48,565 nucleotides of DNA, taken from positions 1-48,565 of the forward strand of contig SUWS01000015.1 in NCBI GenBank assembly GCA_015061365.1, given 5' to 3'. Both the position numbers and the translations under genes were made by a program. A model generated the notes under the pieces. The model ran no database searches, had not been told where the DNA came from, and was given only the letters and a program-made list of their open reading frames with translations. The DNA is from Lentimicrobiaceae bacterium. GTDB lineage: Bacteria; Bacteroidota; Bacteroidia; Bacteroidales; F082. Below, in pieces: positions 43,901-48,565 of the stretch; position 1 is the stretch's first letter, and every line of letters starts with the position of its first letter.

Positions 43901-46900
43901 GTATGCGCCGCCGGTGAATGTAGCTCTGAGTTTCTCTGCTGTATATTCACCGTCTTCATAAGCTACAACATAACCTTCTTCTGTTTCAATTAAGTCTTTC
44001 AAACCTTCTTCTGCCTTGAATGTTGTTGTCGGATCAAGCCAGATAGGTGTAGCACCTGTTGGTAAATTAGCTATTGTAATATTACTATAGTTAACTGTAG
44101 GTGTTGCACCGCCGCCGTTGTTGACAACCAAAACGTAGTTGGCTTCATCCTCTGCCGGAGCTTTCATGTTAGCGCAGTTTACATTGAGATCTTGAAGCGT
44201 AACGTTTGCGTATGCGTTGAACATCCATTTTACATTGGTGTTTTCAGCTATCGCGATGTTACCGTTCTTCAATGTCACTGTATTGTTCTTGAGCAACTGG
44301 AATCCTTGTGATTCTGTTCCTGCTGAACCTACTGCTTGGTTGATGGTATAAGTCTTACCGCCGAAGTCGATTGTGATGTCCTTGTTGATCTTGAGACCTG
44401 CGCCTGTAGCGTCTTTAAGGAGTTTTACTGTTGCGCCTGATTGAGCTGCATCGTATGCTTCAACGAGTGATTCATATTTTGCGCCGTCATTGACTTGTGC
44501 TACATATTCACCTACTTTAACAGTGTAATATGTTATTCCGCCAACTACTTCTGTTGTTGGGATGTAACCGACAGCGCACCATGCTTCAGCGATTGGATTT
44601 GTGAATGAACCGTCTTTAATGTTGAGGTTATTGCTGATACTTTCTGAAACTTCAATCTTACCAGTGATTTTTCCTGTTGTGTTGACATAGACTACTGGTG
44701 TTTCAGCATAACCTCCATAAGTGTAATCGTAAACGTCGAATGCTACTTCATCTGTTGTGATGCTTGTTGCACCTTCGATGCTTGTTGTACCGCTGTTGTT
44801 TGACAATGCGTATAAGATATGATCTGTATTGTCAACGAGGTTCATGTCGGTCAATGTCAAGTTAGCGTAGTTCTGGATAAGCATCTTGACTTCTTTGCTG
44901 CCTTCAACTGCTGCTGTTGATGTCAAAGTACCGTTCTTCAAAGTAACATCATTGTCCTTCAAGATTTGGAAACCGAGTGTTTCTGTTCCTGCTGAACCTA
45001 CTGCTTGGTTTACGGTGTAAGTGTATGTTGCGAAGTCGATTGTGACGTCTTTGTTGATATAAACGCCTGCGCCTGTAGCGTTGTCGAGCAATGTTACTGT
45101 TGTACCAGCGTTGACAGCTTCTTGGAGTGTTTCGAATTTAGCTCCTGTTTCTGTCTGTGCGATATAAACTTTCTCTACAACTTTATAAACATTTTCTCTG
45201 ATTTCAACAAACTTAAAATGTTCTGGAACTTCAACCGTAGGAACAGTTGTTTCTATATTTTGAATATTCATCTCGTATGCGCCGCTTGCGTCGCTGCCGT
45301 CTTTCGCTAACATCTTTGTAATGACACCGTCTGTCACGTCAAGTTCGCTGCTTGTATCCAAGTAGTCGATCTGACCGCCGCTGACGTTCAAAATACCGCA
45401 GTTCCATACAACGTTGAGACGACCGCCTGAGATATTAGCTGTGCCTTCGGAATGATTTGGATAATAGAAAACATACAATGCTGCATATCCTTCACCGCTT
45501 GTAATGTTACCGCCTTTGATATTGACCGTACCGTATGTACCGATAGCGACACTACTGTTAGAAGTGATGTCACCTTCGCCTTCTATTGTAAGTTCCGCAC
45601 CTTTCTTAACATAGATAGCACCGAATTGATCTTCGAAGTTTGCTGTGATATTCTTTGCGTTAAGATTCAAAGTGATTTTATTTGTGACATCCAAACGTGA
45701 AGCAAGTGTTACATTATCATAAAGTGTTACTATATCACCGTTTTGTGTAGCATCCCATGCTTCAGCTAATGTCATATAATATGTAACGTCTGTACCTCTT
45801 GTTACGGAAGCTGCTTTGTAGACACCAGTAAATCCTAAGTATGTCTTCAAGTTTTCTGCTGAACTGAAGCCTGCATTTGGATTCTCAGTTCCGTCGTATG
45901 TATCTGTTAAAATACCGTCGACATAAACTTCAAACTTATTAGGAACGTTGGTTATGTCGAGTCTTATACCTTCTGCATAAGTGTTATCCCATGAACCAGC
46001 CACTTTACCTGCAACAACATTATTGACTGTAAGTTTTGTTGCTGACACCGGATAACGGTTAACGCCAGGAGCATCTAAATCTTCATCTCTATACGTTGTA
46101 GTAAGAAGGAGTGTTTCATTATGATATACTTTCACTACGAGAGATTCTGAAGCATAGACATCTTGAAGTGTGATGCTGAAATGTTCTCTTGGTTTGTTTG
46201 CTGCAAAACGTGCGTATGCGCCGCCGGTGAATGTAGCTCTGAGTTTCTCTGCTGTATATTCACCGTCTTCATAAGCTACAACATAACCTTCTTCTGTTTC
46301 AATTAAGTCTTTCAAACCTTCTTCTGCCTTGAATGTTGTTGTCGGATCAAGCCAGATAGGTGTAGCACCTGTTGGTAAATTAGCTATTGTAATATTACTA
46401 TAGTTAACTGTAGGTGTTGCACCGCCGCCGTTGTTGACAACCAAAACGTAGTTGGCTTCATCCTCTGCCGGAGCTTTCATGTTAGCGCAGTTTACATTGA
46501 GATCTTGAAGCGTAACGTTTGCGTATGCGTTGAACATCCATTTTACATTGGTGTTTTCAGCTATCGCGATGTTACCGTTCTTCAATGTCACTGTATTGTT
46601 CTTGAGCAACTGGAATCCTTGTGATTCTGTTCCTGTTGAACCTACAGCCTGATTGATAGTATAAGTCTTACCGCCGAAGTCGATTGTGATGTTCTTGTTG
46701 ATGACAAGACCTGCGCCTATAGCTGGTTGGAGCAATGTCACTGTTTCATTTGCCGCATCGATAGCTTCTTTAAGTGTTTCGAATTTAGCTCCTGTTTCTG
46801 TCTGTGCGACATAATTCTTTGCTACAACTTTATAAACACCATCTTCATAAACAACCTTATGATCTGCAACATTTGTTGTAACATTCAAACCTTCGGCTGC

Positions 46901-48157
46901 TTTAACTGTTGCATTTAATTGGAGATAAACTGTACCGTCTGTTACAAGTGTACCATTTACGATAACATGTGTATTTTGAAATACTTCAAATGTCATGTTT
47001 GCTGGAACTGTGAATTCTGCACCAGAAGCAATTGTCAATGTCTGGCCTTGTACTGTTCTCCAGCTTTTACCAAGTGTCATTTCACCTGACTTGATGGTGA
47101 TGTCACCGAATTGTCCTGCAATATTTACAAGAGCATCTGTTGTATTGTAGTAATAATCACTTGTTGTACCAACCATTTTATAATTATCGGCTGTGATAAA
47201 GTTACCACCTTTGAAGTGGATGTCGCCTATTAAATTACCATTTACTGTTGCACCGCTATTGATTACAAGTGTACCATTGTTGACAACATTACCATTAACT
47301 GTTACGGTTGTTCCGTTCATGACATTGAACTTGCTGTTTTCCTTGATTGTGAAATTAGCATTTGCATCTATTGTCAAGTTCTGTCCTTGTGCTGTCCACC
47401 ATTCTGTTGGAACAAGTGTAACATCACCTTCTTCTATAGTGATATTATTAGCGTCAGTGATTACTGTAGCAGCATTTGTTGCGTAGATGTCAGCATCTTT
47501 ACCAATCATCTTGTAATCCTGTGGAGTTACCCAGAGACCGCCATTTGTTTTAACTGTACCAAGAATGTCGGCTTGGATAGTATGAGTATTGAGATTCAAA
47601 GTAACATCAGCTGGAATATTCACAGGATTTGTTTCTGCTACTACATCAGCAAGAAGTACGATAACATTGTTTGCTTGAGCAGCATTAATTGCTGCATCGA
47701 GTGAGCCGTATCCAATGCCGTTAACTTCAGCGATAGATGTTAGATTAATCAGTCCATTTCCATTTATCACCGATGAGTAACTGCCAATCACTTTGTTATC
47801 TTCAAACTCTATGTCAGGATATGGGTAAAATAATTCTCTATCTGCTGCATGATCATAGAATCTGAATGAAATGACTTCGGCAGATTCATTTTGCTCTGGA
47901 TTATTACCATGAATTACAAGATAAACAATGTTGCCATCTTGTACGTCAGGTCTTGCCGTTCCGCGTAATTCATCGCCACAGAAAGCAGCGATTTCAACAT
48001 CACTACCTTGAACAACACCATCAATTACAATTTTCGTAATCATCGTCATTGTACTTTCACAATGAGTGTCGGGGATTCCCCATTTTGATGTCTGTCCGAA
48101 ACTTACAGAACAGAACATCATCATCAAAAACGTAAGAATAAAACTCTTTGTTCTCAT
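37979..48157 (-). CDS. Giant T9SS-secreted beta-helix repeat protein, 3392 residues (protein C)
   Basis: Signal peptide MRTKSFILTFLMMMFCSVSF plus GQ. The N-terminal domain carries VEIAAFCGDELRGTARPD. About twelve beta-helix-like modules follow (GAKFETLKEAIDAANETVTL, GLVINKNITIDFGG, TYYMTLAEAWDATQNGDIVT). Two contain an extra beta-sandwich-like insert (FAANKPREHFSITLQDVYAS, YVDGILTDTYDGT). Modules 2-4 and 5-7 are a duplicated triplet with a 2313-bp offset. Many modules end in a single-Cys motif such as GTNFCAEGY or EAWCADGYIPT. From ~3030 the C-terminal region is almost identical to that of protein B: W-rich repeats, a second FVGGEVRGSARP domain and a T9SS type A domain (IYPNPTTTG, GIYVIRITNNG, CRLIVK). 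Tandem paralogue of protein B; likely a fibrous surface adhesin. Confidence 0.85.
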   Translation of the reverse strand: MRTKSFILTFLMMMFCSVSFGQTSKWGIPDTHCESTMTMITKIVIDGVVQGSDVEIAAFCGDELRGTARPDVQDGNIVYLVIHGNNPEQNESAEVISFRFYDHAADRELFYPYPDIEFEDNKVIGSYSSVINGNGLINLTSIAEVNGIGYGSLDAAINAAQANNVIVLLADVVAETNPVNIPADVTLNLNTHTIQADILGTVKTNGGLWVTPQDYKMIGKDADIYATNAATVITDANNITIEEGDVTLVPTEWWTAQGQNLTIDANANFTIKENSKFNVMNGTTVTVNGNVVNNGTLVINSGATVNGNLIGDIHFKGGNFITADNYKMVGTTSDYYYNTTDALVNIAGQFGDITIKSGEMTLGKSWRTVQGQTLTIASGAEFTVPANMTFEVFQNTHVIVNGTLVTDGTVYLQLNATVKAAEGLNVTTNVADHKVVYEDGVYKVVAKNYVAQTETGAKFETLKEAIDAANETVTLLQPAIGAGLVINKNITIDFGGKTYTINQAVGSTGTESQGFQLLKNNTVTLKNGNIAIAENTNVKWMFNAYANVTLQDLNVNCANMKAPAEDEANYVLVVNNGGGATPTVNYSNITIANLPTGATPIWLDPTTTFKAEEGLKDLIETEEGYVVAYEDGEYTAEKLRATFTGGAYARFAANKPREHFSITLQDVYASESLVVKVYHNETLLLTTTYRDEDLDAPGVNRYPVSATKLTVNNVVAGKVAGSWDNTYAEGIRLDITNVPNKFEVYVDGILTDTYDGTENPNAGFSSAENLKTYLGFTGVYKAASVTRGTDVTYYMTLAEAWDATQNGDIVTLYDNVTLASRLDVTNKITLNLNAKNITANFEDQFGAIYVKKGAELTIEGEGDITSNSSVAIGTYGTVNIKGGNITSGEGYAALYVFYYPNHSEGTANISGGRLNVVWNCGILNVSGGQIDYLDTSSELDVTDGVITKMLAKDGSDASGAYEMNIQNIETTVPTVEVPEHFKFVEIRENVYKVVEKVYIAQTETGAKFETLQEAVNAGTTVTLLDNATGAGVYINKDVTIDFATYTYTVNQAVGSAGTETLGFQILKDNDVTLKNGTLTSTAAVEGSKEVKMLIQNYANLTLTDMNLVDNTDHILYALSNNSGTTSIEGATSITTDEVAFDVYDYTYGGYAETPVVYVNTTGKITGKIEVSESISNNLNIKDGSFTNPIAEAWCAVGYIPTTEVVGGITYYTVKVGEYVAQVNDGAKYESLVEAYDAAQSGATVKLLKDATGAGLKINKDITIDFGGKTYTINQAVGSAGTESQGFQLLKNNTVTLKNGNIAIAENTNVKWMFNAYANVTLQDLNVNCANMKAPAEDEANYVLVVNNGGGATPTVNYSNITIANLPTGATPIWLDPTTTFKAEEGLKDLIETEEGYVVAYEDGEYTAEKLRATFTGGAYARFAANKPREHFSITLQDVYASESLVVKVYHDETLLLTTTYRAEDLDAPGVNRYPVSAERLTVNNVVSGKVAGSWLNEYMFENVYSGNKHFAVNNVPNKFKVYVDGILTDTYDGTQNPNAGFSSAENLKTYLGFDGVYKAASVTRGTDVTYYMTLAEAWNATQDGDIVTLYDNAELASRLDVTNKITLNLNGKNITANFDDSYGAIYVKKDAKLTIEGEGDITSNSLAIGTYGTVNIKGGNITTTGSDDAALYVFYYPNHSEGTANISGGRLNVVWNCGTLNVSGGQIDYLDTSSELNVTGGVITKMLAKDGSDASGAYEMNIQNIETTVPTVEVPADYKFVEIRENVYQVVAKNYIAETETGAKFETLKEAIDAANETVTLLQTATGAGVVIDKDITIDFGGYTYSFNEGVGSGSLTSNGFQLLGGNVVLKNGTLKVADADASEFYILVQNYTNLTVENMTLDGTNLDKWSKVQDNWDSYTLSNNSGEVYIKGSTIIVNNDGVKSFAFDVDDNANYTSKPVVYVANLEDRETLIQGQIEVDLPNNLNISGGLFTVEIKEAWCADGYIPTQTEDGKWTVKLGEYVARVNGQGYETFDAALAADGEVIVIKPIVITEDKEYNFTNEKITGDNVYPIFRIQNGATMIVTGGEVTNPTDYVFVLGASDGSSHGDLIINGGKYHGATTVASVTLGALTITGGEFSVEPYEGNYAFLINCIDANYKNGTASVAITGGTFHNWNPQNNAAEGTGTDFCYVDHAATETAENVWTVLPAVAEIGEARFATLQDAVNAAQANETINLIANVQLTKFVTIDKSVNLNLGQFDITRNDGTALYVNGENIQVAIYGTGKVSGYQAVFVNNGIVTINGGNFVGNPEAVYVINNGHAVINGGRFETIDSDKRYVLNEYDATRDVTTINVYGGTFVGFDPENNAAEGAGTNFCAEGYISDDNGDGTFTVRRGEYIAQIAETGAKYETLQAAYEAANANHTIVLLQNVTLDATFAIAKGVTLNGSENNYKLTVNANGIPAVKVNTNDDVIFKNLVIESTGYNNGSQTHGVHIAKKANVTFDNVDVNSVYSVFVESSAAESVINVNNGSKLYADMSGIYAKGKVTINVTNSWVEKYYNGGSAIYVNGEYSVVNVVNSTIKATSTSNAHFAAFEIGADNVTVNVDENSKIEVINSSYDIYAFYVGDKELNNRVLTNHNIIIADGATINKNKETDPVIYIKDAEVKVTKDNVATMMYFRLIDALAVSHVEGETMTILKPVVLTENAALNIEGRTIITAENVYPAIRVQNDAEVTITGEGTIKNDDYVFVVGASDASSAGNLTIENGTYVGETTVAQVTLGKLNITGGDFSITDVETYDYAYLINCKDEYYNAGTAQVEIKGGTFHNFNPQNNAAEGAGTNFCAEGYGAYESAPNVWTVRGAVARIGDRYFAKVADATSAAVTGDIVYLLDNVNDAEVTVDLNTAKKITIDLGDFTYTSTGTAFIAYRNGTELTITNGTVNGNGAAGGTLRATYNATLILGADLTVNAGPQATAIVIQDGKFFVNPNTENVIVNGGIDCIKVQENVLEVSIASGTYTEDVQEWCPQGYVSQNNGDGTWTVTLAQIITLEERWNWVSHYVVGNTDSDILTQLKNGLGAYGVQIKNQNEFTNYNTEEQSWSGNLRATSVTDMYKVKTSLPSGETLPIQLAGAVVDPTHYPIELAVDWNYLGYPLSESVNVGTVFYGFAENGDYVKSQDAFAEYYNGTWHGNLKSMNPGEGYMYQRSTAGTFTYSYPSTREAVKANVTSENNYWVPASSQYANNMTMVAVLDVKGGDYEVAAFVGGEVRGSARPVYIESLDAYMFFLTIHGDEVEEMSFKCYDLATGEEYDLNNRMNYSNDAVVGSIGNPYVLSRGTTGIGESAMSEVNIYPNPTTTGREVNLGSVCDTVEVFNALGVKVAEYQNVDTIDALETAGIYVIRITNNGNVQNCRLIVK
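42840..44375 (-). repeat. Coding triplet duplication in protein C, copy 2
   Basis: This ~1.5-kb stretch repeats 45160-46690. A constant 2313-bp offset was checked by hand at several points over ~43888-44321 and 46201-46634, where the two are essentially identical. The flanks diverge more, so the boundary is approximate. Confidence 0.8.
45160..46690 (-). repeat. Coding triplet duplication in protein C, copy 1
   Basis: Partner of the repeat at 42840-44375. It encodes the module with the beta-sandwich insert, the LAEAWDATQNGDIVTLYDN module and the beginning of the next module. Confidence 0.8.
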
Positions 48158-48167
48158 TTGATTAAGT

Positions 48168-48466
48168 TTTTAATATTATTAATTTTATTAACTTTCGTTT
48201 TCAACTTCGAGCCGTGAGCCGTGGGCACTTCGACAAGCTCAGTGACCATAGCTCACAACTCTCAACTTATCATTCATCATTAATTTTCAAATTTCAACTT
48301 TCAATTTTCAATTCGTCAGACGCACCAATTACATATTGTTTATTTTCAAAGGTGTAATGTGTCACGTCTCTACCAAAATTTTCAATTCTCAATTTTCAAC
48401 TTTCAATTCGTGAGACGCACCAATTACATATTGTTTACTTTCAAAGGTGTAATGTGTCACGTATTC
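48168..48466. repeat. Intergenic block copy 3, upstream of protein C, with two hairpin elements
   Basis: AT-rich leader, GAGCCGT heptamers with the CACTTCGACAAGCTCAGTG palindrome (48208-48266), then two copies of the hairpin element (48314-48373 and 48409-48466) separated by TTTTCAA-type heptamers. The second copy has lost the CGTCTCTAC end. Confidence 0.85.
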
Positions 48467-48565
48467 TATGTTAAAATCCAAATTAATTTACAATTATTTT
48501 AAAAAATATTTTATCTATGCAGTAATAAATTTTTGATCAAGTCTATCTTTATATATCATATACAT
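48467..48565. other. AT-rich window end without recognised feature
   Basis: About 100 bp of very AT-rich sequence upstream of the repeat block. No gene, clear promoter box or RNA structure was seen. Confidence 0.6.

Noticed and set aside
29673-48157. Many open frames on the + strand under the giant genes, often Cys-rich
   Set aside because: They are antisense shadows of repetitive coding sequence and have no promoter, start context or family features of their own.
27315-48157. Polysaccharide utilisation locus
   Set aside because: No SusC/SusD pair, glycoside hydrolase or regulator was found; the chitobiase-like domain at 2884-5874 is a beta-sandwich module, not an enzyme.
48158-48466. Invertible promoter controlling the adhesins
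   Set aside because: The repeated blocks are in direct orientation, the hairpin arms are too short and close for a switch, and no recombinase gene is present.

Overview
The window looks like a chromosomal segment of a Bacteroidota bacterium, most likely order Bacteroidales. Several signs agree. Ten genes are preceded by the TANNTTTG -7 box typical of this phylum. Shine-Dalgarno sequences are weak. Seven proteins carry N-terminal signal peptides, and four to five of these also carry type IX secretion (T9SS) C-terminal domains. Housekeeping genes such as the Mrp-type ATPase without a CxxC motif and the single-chain PurL have the forms I associate with Bacteroidales. No tRNA, rRNA, CRISPR array, transposase or phage gene was seen.

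Layout. 1-2408: end of an unidentified gene facing a leftward msrA-umuD-umuC operon (methionine sulfoxide repair plus SOS translesion polymerase). 2547-5874: a T9SS surface protein followed by an 84-residue membrane-anchored small protein. 6125-8686: free-methionine-R-sulfoxide reductase, a flavodoxin/ferredoxin protein, and a secreted C10 cysteine protease. 8777-12340: leftward cluster of DUF2795-like protein, cobalamin adenosyltransferase, an internally deleted methyltransferase, NfuA-like and Mrp-like Fe-S proteins, and an alpha/beta hydrolase. 12539-14728: dtd, rbfA and a LolC/E-type permease, rightward. 14714-20058: leftward rplU-rpmA operon, then serS, a lipoprotein, a TPR protein and ksgA. 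20337-26839: rightward purL, acyl-CoA synthetase and holA in one tight operon. 26953-48157: leftward surface-protein island with a second small anchored protein, a 697-residue T9SS protein, and two giant repeat proteins of 2685 and 3392 residues.

Three things deserve attention. First, almost every gap between genes holds arrays of degenerate 7-nt tandem repeats. These reach into genes: two arrays lie inside coding regions, others supply a start codon, stop codons and a C-terminal tail. Second, a two-gene cassette occurs twice (2547-5874 and 26953-29408): a T9SS protein with a shared ~400-450-residue C-terminal module, then a small protein with a signal peptide and a C-terminal proline/glycine + hydrophobic + basic tail resembling a sorting signal. 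Third, the two giant proteins are tandem paralogues whose promoter region, N-terminus and C-terminus are nearly identical while their beta-helix-like modules are shuffled and locally duplicated, as expected for recombination-driven surface variation.

All identifications come from reading motifs and remembered family features; no database search was run. Residue numbers are counted from the start codon chosen here.
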